Shown here in pieces: positions 51,553 through 59,334 of a DNA stretch of 64,000 nucleotides (position 1 is the stretch's first letter; every line of letters begins with the position of its first letter). The DNA is from Cupriavidus necator A5-1 (GTDB taxonomy: Bacteria > Pseudomonadota > Gammaproteobacteria > Burkholderiales > Burkholderiaceae): NCBI RefSeq assembly GCF_000744095.1, contig NZ_JQLI01000004.1, positions 427,515-491,514 on the forward strand. Reading direction: 5' to 3'. A program made the position numbers and the translations under genes. The notes beneath the pieces were generated by a model. The model did not search any database. It worked only from the letters and a program-made list of their open reading frames with translations, and was not told the DNA's origin.

Positions 51553-53838
51553 ATGCATCACTTGAACCTGTCATCCGATCCGCAAGATGATCCCGCTACG
51601 GCCTTGCCCTACGCATTTGCGCCGGGAACGACGTTGCCAAACGCGGGCGCCGAGTACGCAATCGACGCGTGGCAGCGCAATGTGCTGTTCGCCGACGTGA
51701 TGCGCGAGCGCGGCAACCAATACCAGGCGCACTTGCATGAGCGCACACCCAATGTGCTCGATTTCGCTGCCGAGTTGATCCTGGATGGGCGCACCATGCC
51801 GCGACCGGTCAGCTACGGCCTCGTGCGCATCATTTCGCCTGACGATCTGCAACCCGATCGCAATGCGACCGAAGCGCACGACGCGGGCCGTCTTCGTCCG
51901 TTCATCGTGTTCGACCCGCGCGCGGGGCACGGGCCGGGCATTGGCGGCTTCAAGCGCGACAGCGAAATCGGCGCTGCGTTGCGAGCGGGACATCCGTGCT
52001 ATTTCGTAGGCTTCCTTCCTGACCCCGTACCCGGTCAGACAGTCGAAGATGTCATGCATGCCGAAGCGACGTTCCTCGAGAAAGTCATCGAACTGCATCC
52101 AGATAGCCCTGGAAAGCCCGCCGTAGTCGGCAATTGCCAGGCAGGCTGGCAGGTACTGATGACAGCCGCGATGCGACCTGAGCTGTTCGGGCCGATCATC
52201 GTCGCGGGCGCGCCCGTTTCGTATTGGGCAGGCTGGCGCGGCAAGAATCCGATGCGCTATTCCGGAGGTTTGCTCGGCGGTTCCTGGCTGACCGCGCTCA
52301 CGGGCGATCTCGGCGACGGCCGCTTCGACGGCGCGTGGCTCGTGCAGAACTTCGAGAACCTCAACCCGGCCAACACACTCTGGCAAAAGTACAACAACCT
52401 GTATGCGAATATCGATACCGAAGCGCCACGGTATTTAGGCTTCGAAAAATACTGGGGCGGCCACGTGTTCCTCAACGCGGCAGAAATGCAATACATCGTC
52501 GACAACCTATTCGTCGGCAACCGGCTCGCGCGCGGCGATATCGTTATGTCGGATGGCGTGCGTCTCGACCTGCGCAATATCCGCTCGCCGATTGTCGTGT
52601 TCTGCTCATACGGTGACAACATCACGCCGCCACCCCAGGCGCTCGGCTGGATTACCGACCTGTATCGCGACGACGCCGACCTGTTCGGGCACGACCAGAC
52701 CATCGTCTACGCAACCCATGACAACATCGGCCATCTCGGCATCTTCGTGTCGAGCAGTACGGGCCGCAAGGAGCATCGCGAATTCGTGAGCAACATCGAT
52801 CTCATCGACCTGTTGCCGTCCGGCCTGTATGAAGCGCACATGGGGGCGAGGACCGAAGCAACGCCGCATGCTGACCTCGTCGAAGGCGATCACGTGCTGT
52901 CGATCTCGCCGCGCAGCATCGATGATGTGCGGGCGATCGTGCAGCCAGACCCGGAAAGCGACCGTCGTTTCGCAACAGCAGCCTATGTGTCCAATTTCAA
53001 TCTCGGCCTCTATCGCAGCTTTGTGCAACCGTGGCTACGCCTGTGCGTAACGCCGTGGAGCGCAGATCTCGCGAGCAAGTTTCATCCACTGCGGATCCCC
53101 TACGAGGCTTGGTCGGACCGCCATCCGCTGGCATCGAGCGTCGCCCAGGCTGCGCAAAGCGTGCGAGAGTCGCGCAAAGCCGCCCCTGCCGATAATCCAT
53201 TCTGGCAAATGCAAAGCGTGGTATCGGACTCGATCGAGGCGTCGCTGAATTGCTATCGCGACATACGTGACGCGGCGGTCGAACAGCTCTTCGAAGCCAT
53301 CTACGGCGCCCCCTGGCTGCAGGCCCTCGCCGGGCTTCCCCCCCAAAGCGACGACGGCCGATCTGCCGTATCGGAAGACTCCGGCGAGGTCGACGATCGT
53401 CACGCAGCGATCGCCGCAGAACACGAACGGTTGCGCCATAGCATGACAACGGGCGGCCTCATCGAAGCGAGTGCGCGCGCGCTGCTCTTTGTGCGTCGTA
53501 CGCACCGCGAAGCTGATGAACGCGGCTTCAATCTCGCGCGCGCCATGCTCGGCACGCTGTCCGATCGCGGCATTCTTTCGTTCAAGCAGGTTGTTCGCGA
53601 GCAAGCCACGTTGCTGCGCCTTGACGCCGATGCCGCAATCGATGCACTACCCGGCATGCTGTCCGGCGCGCCGCCCGCGGAGGTCCGTAACGCCGCACGC
53701 GACATCGAAAAGCTCAGCACCACGCTGCCGCTCGACGAACAAGAACGCGCCGATCTGGCGCGCGTTCTGACCATTTTTGAGTCGGCAGCGAAGACGAATT
53801 CGGCGCCGCGTGCCAACGCCCGCCAGCAGGTCAAGTAA
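51553..53838 (+). CDS. DUF3141 protein, PHA-synthase-like alpha/beta hydrolase
   Basis: 761 residues. A central alpha/beta-hydrolase domain has the box GNCQAGW at 193-199 with Cys195, like the G-x-C-x-G lipase box of polyhydroxyalkanoate synthases, a candidate Asp in FCSYGDNITPP and His in THDNIGHLGIF. N- and C-terminal helical extensions are of unknown role. DUF3141 genes commonly stand with phosphate acetyltransferase, acetate kinase and fabI genes, and that order is partly kept here although pta and ackA are almost gone. GAGGAGG lies 12 bases before the ATG. Function not established; a role in acyl or PHB metabolism is inferred. Confidence 0.88.
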   Translation: MHHLNLSSDPQDDPATALPYAFAPGTTLPNAGAEYAIDAWQRNVLFADVMRERGNQYQAHLHERTPNVLDFAAELILDGRTMPRPVSYGLVRIISPDDLQPDRNATEAHDAGRLRPFIVFDPRAGHGPGIGGFKRDSEIGAALRAGHPCYFVGFLPDPVPGQTVEDVMHAEATFLEKVIELHPDSPGKPAVVGNCQAGWQVLMTAAMRPELFGPIIVAGAPVSYWAGWRGKNPMRYSGGLLGGSWLTALTGDLGDGRFDGAWLVQNFENLNPANTLWQKYNNLYANIDTEAPRYLGFEKYWGGHVFLNAAEMQYIVDNLFVGNRLARGDIVMSDGVRLDLRNIRSPIVVFCSYGDNITPPPQALGWITDLYRDDADLFGHDQTIVYATHDNIGHLGIFVSSSTGRKEHREFVSNIDLIDLLPSGLYEAHMGARTEATPHADLVEGDHVLSISPRSIDDVRAIVQPDPESDRRFATAAYVSNFNLGLYRSFVQPWLRLCVTPWSADLASKFHPLRIPYEAWSDRHPLASSVAQAAQSVRESRKAAPADNPFWQMQSVVSDSIEASLNCYRDIRDAAVEQLFEAIYGAPWLQALAGLPPQSDDGRSAVSEDSGEVDDRHAAIAAEHERLRHSMTTGGLIEASARALLFVRRTHREADERGFNLARAMLGTLSDRGILSFKQVVREQATLLRLDADAAIDALPGMLSGAPPAEVRNAARDIEKLSTTLPLDEQERADLARVLTIFESAAKTNSAPRANARQQVK

Positions 53839-53916
53839 CAGCGCGTGTGAGCGCGCGTGCCCGGTGGTTGATCGCTGTCGGGCCCCAGGAAGTTTAGCCA
53901 ATCGAGGGCACACGAC

Positions 53917-54285
53917 ATGGAACACAAACGCGAAAAATATGGGCGGCTGATCGCTTTCGCGACAACGCTGCCGCCATTGCCGACCGCTGTTGCGCACCCA
54001 TGCGATCGGATCGGGCGTGAGCTTGGCTCGCTGGCGGCAGCGGCAGAAGGGCTGGATGTGCTGGTATTTACCGCTGGCGTCGGCGAGCATGCCGCGCCGA
54101 TTCGCGAGCAGGTTTGCCGGCAAGCGGACCGGCTTGGCATTGCGCTTGATGCCGGGGCAAACGCCAGGGGCGAGCCGAGAATCAGCGCGCCATCTAGCAA
54201 GGTGCCGGTGTGGGTCATCCCGACCAACGAGGAACTGATGATCGCAAGGCACACCAGGTCTGTGATCGGAACGGAGGCGCTATGA
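53917..54285 (+). pseudogene. in-frame fusion relic of phosphate acetyltransferase start and acetate kinase end
   Basis: 122 codons. Residues 1-30 (MEHKREKYGRLI, TAVAHPCD) match the start of the bifunctional hydratase/phosphate acetyltransferase that usually follows DUF3141 genes. From about residue 31 the sequence is the C-terminus of acetate kinase: RIGRELGSLAAA, LDVLVFTAGVGEHAAPIRE and PTNEELMIARHT. One deletion of about 2 kb would have removed the rest of pta and most of ackA, by chance in frame. The catalytic parts of both enzymes are lost. Its stop overlaps the ATG of the next gene (ATGA), so it may survive only as a leader that couples translation. Confidence 0.8.
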
Positions 54286-54929
54286 AGATCATCTCCCTCG
54301 AAGGTGCGGTCGCCTTGATCCCTGACGGCGCAACAGTCATGGTCGGCGGCTTCATGGGCGTCGGCACGCCGGAGCGGCTGGTGAACGAACTCTTGCGCCA
54401 GGGCAAGCGGGACCTCACGTTGATCGCCAACGATACCGCGTTGCCAGGCAGGGGCATAGGCAAGCTGGTTGCGGCGGGCGTCTTGCGCAAGGCGATCGTC
54501 AGTCACATCGGCCTCAATCCCGAAACCCAGCGCCAGATGATCGTGGGCGCGCTGGAGGTCGACCTGGTGCCGCAGGGGACCCTGATCGAACGCATCCGCG
54601 CGGCCGGTTGCGGGCTGGGCGGCATCCTGACGCAGACCGGGGTCGGGACGCTGGTCGAGGCAGGCAAGCGTAAGCTGGAGGTGGAGGGCGTCGAGTATCT
54701 GCTGGAGACACCGCTGCGCGCCGACTTTGCGCTGGTGGAGGCATTCCTGTCGGACTACCAGGGCAATCTGGTGTATGCGCTGACCGCGCGCAATTTCAAC
54801 CCTGTCATCGCCATGGCGGCTGCGACGGTCATCGTGGATGCTGCACACATCGTGCCGGTCGGCATGATTTCGCCCGACCATGTGATGACGCCATCGGTCC
54901 TGGTGGATTACCTCATCGCGCATCAATGA
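54282..54929 (+). CDS. 3-oxoacid/acetate CoA-transferase subunit A (AtoD-like)
   Basis: 215 residues, family I CoA-transferase alpha subunit. Residues 17-30 (ATVMVGGFMGVGTP) form the glycine-rich loop, and NDTALPGRGIGKLV, HIGLNPETQ and GLGGILTQTGVGT (CoA binding) follow. With subunit B it moves CoA between acetyl- or acetoacetyl-CoA and another acid. Starts by ATGA overlap with the pta/ackA relic and ends just before subunit B. The pair replaces the lost Pta-AckA route for acyl activation in this cluster. Confidence 0.93.
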   Translation: MKIISLEGAVALIPDGATVMVGGFMGVGTPERLVNELLRQGKRDLTLIANDTALPGRGIGKLVAAGVLRKAIVSHIGLNPETQRQMIVGALEVDLVPQGTLIERIRAAGCGLGGILTQTGVGTLVEAGKRKLEVEGVEYLLETPLRADFALVEAFLSDYQGNLVYALTARNFNPVIAMAAATVIVDAAHIVPVGMISPDHVMTPSVLVDYLIAHQ

Positions 54930-54958
54930 CGCCGGCAGGCGCAGGAACAGGAAAAACC

Positions 54959-55624
54959 ATGGACGCACAAACGGTGATAGCCAGGCGCGTGGCGCAAGAA
55001 CTGCGCGACGGCATGTTGGTCAACCTCGGCGTAGGCATCCCCACGCTGGTGGCCAACTATGTGCCGCAAGGCATGCACATCTTTTTCCAGTCCGAGAACG
55101 GCCTGATTGGCACCGGACCAATCCCGGAGGCCGGCATGGCCGAAGGCTTCCTGACCGATGCGGCGGGCCAGCCGGTCACCGCGTTGCCCGGGGCCTGTAC
55201 GTTCGACAGCGCCATGTCCTTTGGCCTGATCCGCGGGCATCACCTCGACATGACGGTGCTGGGCGCACTGGAGGTCGATGAGGCCGGGCACCTTGCAAAC
55301 TGGACCATTCCCGGCAAGCTTGTGCCGGGAATGGGCGGTGCCATGGACCTGCTGGCTGGCGCCAGGCGCGTTGTGGTAGCCATGCAGCATTGCGCAAAGG
55401 GCAAGTCCAAGCTGGTCAGCCAATGCACTTTGCCGCTGACCGGGCTGCGGCCAGTGGACCTTGTCGTTACCGAACTGGCAGTGATTTCGTTCGCCACGGG
55501 CAAGGCGGTGTTGATGGAGACGGCGCCCGGCGTGTCGGTCGAGCAGGTACAAGAGGCGACACAGGCCAGGCTTGTGGTGCCCGCGCGGGTGCCGGAGATG
55601 TCCTTCGATGGAGCAGCAATATGA
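54959..55624 (+). CDS. 3-oxoacid/acetate CoA-transferase subunit B (AtoA-like)
   Basis: 221 residues from ATG 54959, chosen for the AGGAACAGGA just before it; a start at 54926 overlapping subunit A is possible. VNLGVGIPTLVANYV, then SENGLIGTGP with the catalytic Glu that forms the acyl-enzyme, GGAMDLLAGA and the C-terminal block. Ends by ATGA overlap with fabI. Works as a heteromer with subunit A. Confidence 0.93.
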   Translation: MDAQTVIARRVAQELRDGMLVNLGVGIPTLVANYVPQGMHIFFQSENGLIGTGPIPEAGMAEGFLTDAAGQPVTALPGACTFDSAMSFGLIRGHHLDMTVLGALEVDEAGHLANWTIPGKLVPGMGGAMDLLAGARRVVVAMQHCAKGKSKLVSQCTLPLTGLRPVDLVVTELAVISFATGKAVLMETAPGVSVEQVQEATQARLVVPARVPEMSFDGAAI

Positions 55625-56403
55625 CAGCGGAAACACTGTGGCCGATCCTGGCGGGCAAGAAGGCGCTGGTCTGCGGGATCGCCAACGACCAGTCAATCGG
55701 CTATGGCTGCGCAAAGGCCTTTCGGGAGCTGGGCGCCGACCTCGCGATCACCTATGTGAACGAGAAGTCCAGGCAGTATGTGGAGCCGCTAGCGAAGGAA
55801 CTGGAAGCCCCGATCTTCATGCCGCTCGATGTGTCGCGCGAAGGGGAGCTTGAGGCCGTGTTCGCGGAAATCGAAAAGACGTGGGGCAAGCTCGATATGC
55901 TCGTGCATTCGATTGCCTGGGCGCCAAAGGACGATCTGCAGGGCGGCTTGCTGAATTGTTCCGCGGAGGGCTTCGGCAAGGCCATGGACATTTCCTGTCA
56001 CTCCTTTATCCGCATGGCGCGGCTGGCGGTGCCTCTGATGCCAGACGGTGGCACGATGTTTACGATGAGTTATTACGGCGCAAAAAGAGTGGTGCCGAAC
56101 TATAACGTCATGGGTCCGGTGAAAGCCGCCCTGGAGGCCGTTTCGCGCTACCTGGCTTACGAGCTCGGCTCCAAGGGCATCCGGGTGCATGCGATATCGC
56201 CGGGACCGCTCAAGACCCGCGCCGCCTCCGGACTGAAGGACTTCGACCTGATGCTCAACGACGCGGCGCAGCGCGCGCCAGTGGGAGAACTGGTCGACAT
56301 CCTCGATGTCGGTTTTACCTGCGCGTTTCTCGCGACGCCCTTTGCGCGGCGGCTGTCGGGAGAAACGCTGTATGTGGATGGCGGCGTCAACATCATGGCG
56401 TAG
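55621..56403 (+). CDS. fabI: enoyl-ACP reductase, FabI type
   Basis: 260 residues. NADH-dependent reduction of enoyl-ACP in fatty acid synthesis. GIANDQSIGYGCA (19-31) is the FabI nucleotide motif; the catalytic pair is Tyr161 and Lys168 with the FabI spacing Y-x6-K (YNVMGPVK), not Y-x3-K; ARRLSGETLYVDGGVNIM ends it. The gene overlaps the CoA-transferase B stop. As the organism should have a main fabI elsewhere, this copy is likely a cluster-specific paralogue. Residue changes could affect triclosan sensitivity, but this cannot be read safely. Confidence 0.93.
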   Translation: MTAETLWPILAGKKALVCGIANDQSIGYGCAKAFRELGADLAITYVNEKSRQYVEPLAKELEAPIFMPLDVSREGELEAVFAEIEKTWGKLDMLVHSIAWAPKDDLQGGLLNCSAEGFGKAMDISCHSFIRMARLAVPLMPDGGTMFTMSYYGAKRVVPNYNVMGPVKAALEAVSRYLAYELGSKGIRVHAISPGPLKTRAASGLKDFDLMLNDAAQRAPVGELVDILDVGFTCAFLATPFARRLSGETLYVDGGVNIMA

Positions 56404-56435
56404 CGCGCTGCGGCAGCAACTTAGGAGAGTGAATC

Positions 56436-56690
56436 ATGTCCTTGCTACTACTGGACAATATCGGCAGCGGCACCACCGATGACGAGATCAAGGCATTCCT
56501 GGTCAAGTACGGCTTCCCATCGTTCGACGAAATCGAGCATGTGCCGGGGGACGGGTCGCGGCCAGCCGTGATGCTGACCTTCCATTCCCTCGATCCGGAT
56601 GCCTTGCGCAAGCTTCAGCCGCGCATCCACCATATGTTCCGGAAAGGCCACGACCTCAGCGCGCTGGTCATGGCGGAGCGCTATAGCTGA
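56436..56690 (+). CDS. small RRM-like protein
   Basis: 84 residues. The order LLLDNIG ... TTDDEIKAFLVKYGF ... AVMLTF ... LRKLQPRIHHMF follows the beta-alpha-beta layout of an RNA-recognition or ferredoxin-like fold. No aromatic RNP motif of the classical type is clear. Follows fabI by 32 bases with TTAGGAGAG upstream of the ATG. Such small genes are found next to fabI in these clusters; role unknown. Confidence 0.65.
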   Translation: MSLLLLDNIGSGTTDDEIKAFLVKYGFPSFDEIEHVPGDGSRPAVMLTFHSLDPDALRKLQPRIHHMFRKGHDLSALVMAERYS

Positions 56691-56731
56691 CCTCGCAGAG
56701 CGGGGCGAAGCGTGGTGAAGGGAGCCGCTGC

Positions 56732-57751
56732 ATGAGTATTCTGAACTGGCTGCGCCGGCGTGAGGCCGGCGCGCACCCGCATGACGAGCAAGAGATCGCC
56801 GCGTTGACGGAGCGCGTGCTCGGGCTCAGTCCGCGCCTGCGGCTGGTGCCGCGCTATGAGCAACGGCTCGGCCCCGCGATCGGCATGGCGCTCGATTATG
56901 TACGGGGCCTCGTAGCCGGCCTTCCCGTGCCGCGGGAAGCCAGCATGGCGGCGTGGGGATCCGACCCCTATATTCACGCTTTCTTCGGCACCGCGCATGA
57001 CGTGGAGCTCGCCTTCAGCCGCTCATCGGACCTGCGCGAGTTTTTCGAGGCGTCGGCGGGCGCGGACCAAGCCTACGCCGTGCTGGGCATGACGATGACG
57101 GAGCGCCGCACACTGGGCATGGCCCTCGAAGGGGATTTGATGCGTGCCGAGGTGCCGCAGACCACGGTCAGCTTCAGTGGCCATGAGGTCCGGATTTGCG
57201 GCTCGACCGATGCGACGCTGCGCGAGGAGATCGCCCGGCGGATGCTGGATCAGATGGCCCTTCAGAGCCTTGCCAATATTGCTGCCGACACATCGCAGCG
57301 CGATGTGCTGGAGCGCGAGCATGGTCTGCTGAAGGCGCGCCTGCGCCTGCTGGAACGGCAGAGCACCGGTATGCGTTCGGTGATGGGTGGCGACGAGCAG
57401 GTGGACAACCGGGAACGCGCCCGGCTGCGCGAGCAGATCGAACAGAACGACAGGGAACTGGGCGAACTTGGTGACAAGTCCGGCGCGCTTGACCGCCAGT
57501 TGGAAGGCATGGCGGCGGTGTTCAAGGATGCAAGGTCGTGCTTCTCCATTGAAAGCCGGCGTAGGCGGCTAAGCCTGATGAATGTGCTTTTGCCGGAAGC
57601 CAGCACGGTGCCCGGGCATGAGCTGGAGTTGCTGACGGCGCGCGTTCCCGGCGATCCGCCGCTGGTCCGTACGTTCGCGCTGGTGCGCTTCGCACGTGCA
57701 GCGATGTTGTCGCGCATGAGCCTGCTCGACGAGGCCGAGCGCTTGCTGTAG
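56732..57751 (+). CDS. hypothetical protein with coiled coil
   Basis: 339 residues, not recognised. N-terminal helical domain without signal peptide; residues about 180-255 form a long charged helix (RDVLEREHGLLKARLRLLERQ, RARLREQIEQNDRELGELGDK) typical of a coiled coil; the end is RTFALVRFARAAMLSRMSLLDEAERLL. No catalytic motif seen. Last plus-strand gene of the DUF3141/fabI cluster, 41 bases after the RRM-like gene. Possibly a structural or granule-associated protein, given the PHA-like neighbour; this is speculation. Confidence 0.65.
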   Translation: MSILNWLRRREAGAHPHDEQEIAALTERVLGLSPRLRLVPRYEQRLGPAIGMALDYVRGLVAGLPVPREASMAAWGSDPYIHAFFGTAHDVELAFSRSSDLREFFEASAGADQAYAVLGMTMTERRTLGMALEGDLMRAEVPQTTVSFSGHEVRICGSTDATLREEIARRMLDQMALQSLANIAADTSQRDVLEREHGLLKARLRLLERQSTGMRSVMGGDEQVDNRERARLREQIEQNDRELGELGDKSGALDRQLEGMAAVFKDARSCFSIESRRRRLSLMNVLLPEASTVPGHELELLTARVPGDPPLVRTFALVRFARAAMLSRMSLLDEAERLL

Positions 57752-57808
57752 CGGCGAGCCTGCCCGAGCCCCCCTTCGTGCCACTGCTCAGCTCGCCTTC
57801 GCAGGTGG

Positions 57809-57928
57809 TCAGTGACTCCTACGGAAAACGTGGTTGCCGAGCAGCAGCGCGCCCACCAGGTTCAGCCCGATGAACGCGTTGGCGGCGAGAAAGGCGCCGC
57901 ACCAATAGTGCTGCAGATCTCCGAGCAT
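57809..57928 (-). CDS. possible small membrane protein or gene relic
   Basis: 39 codons from ATG 57928: a polar start (MLGDLQHYW), one membrane stretch (GAFLAANAFIGLNLVGALLL) and a basic tail. It follows the TolC-like gene by 12 bases on the same strand. It may be a tiny membrane protein or the remains of a larger one. Confidence 0.3.
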   Translation of the reverse strand: MLGDLQHYWCGAFLAANAFIGLNLVGALLLGNHVFRRSH

Positions 57929-57940
57929 AGGATTTCGCGA

Positions 57941-59305
57941 TCAGGCGGCGAGCCAGGCATTCAGCGAGCGCAAGGTTTCCTCGCTCAGTTCCCCCGCCGC
58001 GGCGGCAAGCCGCAGACGGCCAAGCAGGTAGTCCAGGCGTGCCTGGACCAGGTCAAGCTCAGCGGCGAACACGCGCTGCTGCGCGTCCAGCACGTCGGGT
58101 TCCGTGCGGGTGCCAACGTCCCGGCCAAGCGTCGTCGCCGCGAGCGCGCTGCGCGCCGAAGTCAATGACTGCTCGAGTGCGGCGACGCGCGACACGCCTG
58201 TTTTCACCGAGAGGAATCCGTCCTGCACCTTCAGGCGCACGTCTCGCCGGGCGGCGGCAACCTCCTGCTCCGCCTGGCTCTTCCTCGCAACGGATTCCCG
58301 CTCGCGCGAATCCAGTCCGCCGCCCGCGTACAGCGGAATGTTGAGTTGCAAGCCGATCGTCGCGGTTCGGGTGTTGCTGGCTGCAATCCAGGGAGCCAGG
58401 TTGCCGGTTTGCCCTTGTGCGCCATAACGTGCCACGAGCGCGACAGTCGGGCGACTGCTGACGCGGTACTTGTCGATCTCCGCGCCGGCAATGTCGAGCT
58501 CCGACTGCCTGGTCTTGACGAGGTAGCTCTGTTCTTCGCCACTTGCCTGCCACGCCGTCAGATTGTCCGGTTCCGGCGGCCGCGGCGCGAAACTGGGTGC
58601 CAGCCCGCTGAGCTGTTCGGGCGGCATGCCGACCGTTTCCAGGAATCGCGTGCGTCGTTGCTCCAGCGCAGACTGCGCCGTGACTTCGCGACTCTCCACC
58701 CCATCCAGGCGCGCCTGGGCTTCATGAAGATCGGTGATCTTGCCCTGGCCGATGTCGAAGCGCGCCTTCGCGCGGTTTCGTTGCTGCCGCAGGGCCGCCT
58801 TCTCGGCCTGCACCACACGGAGCGTTTCCTCGCCCAACACCACGCCGAAGTATGCCTCGGCCACCCGCAACGCCAGATCCTGGCGAGACTGGTCGAACTG
58901 CGTCTGCGCCAGGTTTGATTGCTCGCGGAACTGCTTTCTCGTGGCTACCGCGGTCCTGTCGTACAGCGGCTGAACCAGCACCACGCCGGCCTGCCGCGCA
59001 GTTCCCGAACTATCGCTGGATACCAACGGCGCGACGTCGGCCGGCGGGTTGCCGGACGAACGATTGTTGATCCGGTCCAGTGTCGCCTGGAGGCTTACGC
59101 GGGGACGCAGCAAGGCGTCGCCCTGCACTGCCTTCTCCCGCCCCGCCGTGAGCGCATCATTTGCAGCGAGGCTCGTCGGATCATGCGCCAATGCCTGCTG
59201 ATAGGCCGCCACGAGATCGATAGCGCCCGACTCGCCAGCGTTCAGGAAAAGCATGCAGCCCAAAGCCACCTGCCCGGCCCGCAGGGCCATACTCAATCTT
59301 TTCAT
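57941..59305 (-). CDS. TolC-family outer-membrane efflux protein
   Basis: 454 residues from ATG 59305; an ATG five codons earlier is also possible. Signal peptide at about 1-28 ending SGA. Two repeats of long helices and beta strands: LAYAQTQFDQSRQDLALRVAEAYFGVV-like first half with LHEAQARLDGVESR, and second half TIGLQLNIPLYAGGGLDSRERESVARKSQAEQEVA, the typical NIPLYAGG strand turn. Forms the trimeric outer-membrane tunnel of an RND pump. It lies 29 bases after the pump gene on the same strand. Confidence 0.92.
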   Translation of the reverse strand: MKRLSMALRAGQVALGCMLFLNAGESGAIDLVAAYQQALAHDPTSLAANDALTAGREKAVQGDALLRPRVSLQATLDRINNRSSGNPPADVAPLVSSDSSGTARQAGVVLVQPLYDRTAVATRKQFREQSNLAQTQFDQSRQDLALRVAEAYFGVVLGEETLRVVQAEKAALRQQRNRAKARFDIGQGKITDLHEAQARLDGVESREVTAQSALEQRRTRFLETVGMPPEQLSGLAPSFAPRPPEPDNLTAWQASGEEQSYLVKTRQSELDIAGAEIDKYRVSSRPTVALVARYGAQGQTGNLAPWIAASNTRTATIGLQLNIPLYAGGGLDSRERESVARKSQAEQEVAAARRDVRLKVQDGFLSVKTGVSRVAALEQSLTSARSALAATTLGRDVGTRTEPDVLDAQQRVFAAELDLVQARLDYLLGRLRLAAAAGELSEETLRSLNAWLAA

Positions 59306-59334
59306 CGAAATAACTCTCATCGTCACATTTGCGA

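Noticed and set aside
53400..54968. 522-codon minus-strand open frame
   Set aside because: Antisense to the DUF3141 end, the pta/ackA relic and the CoA-transferase gene; no recognisable domain.
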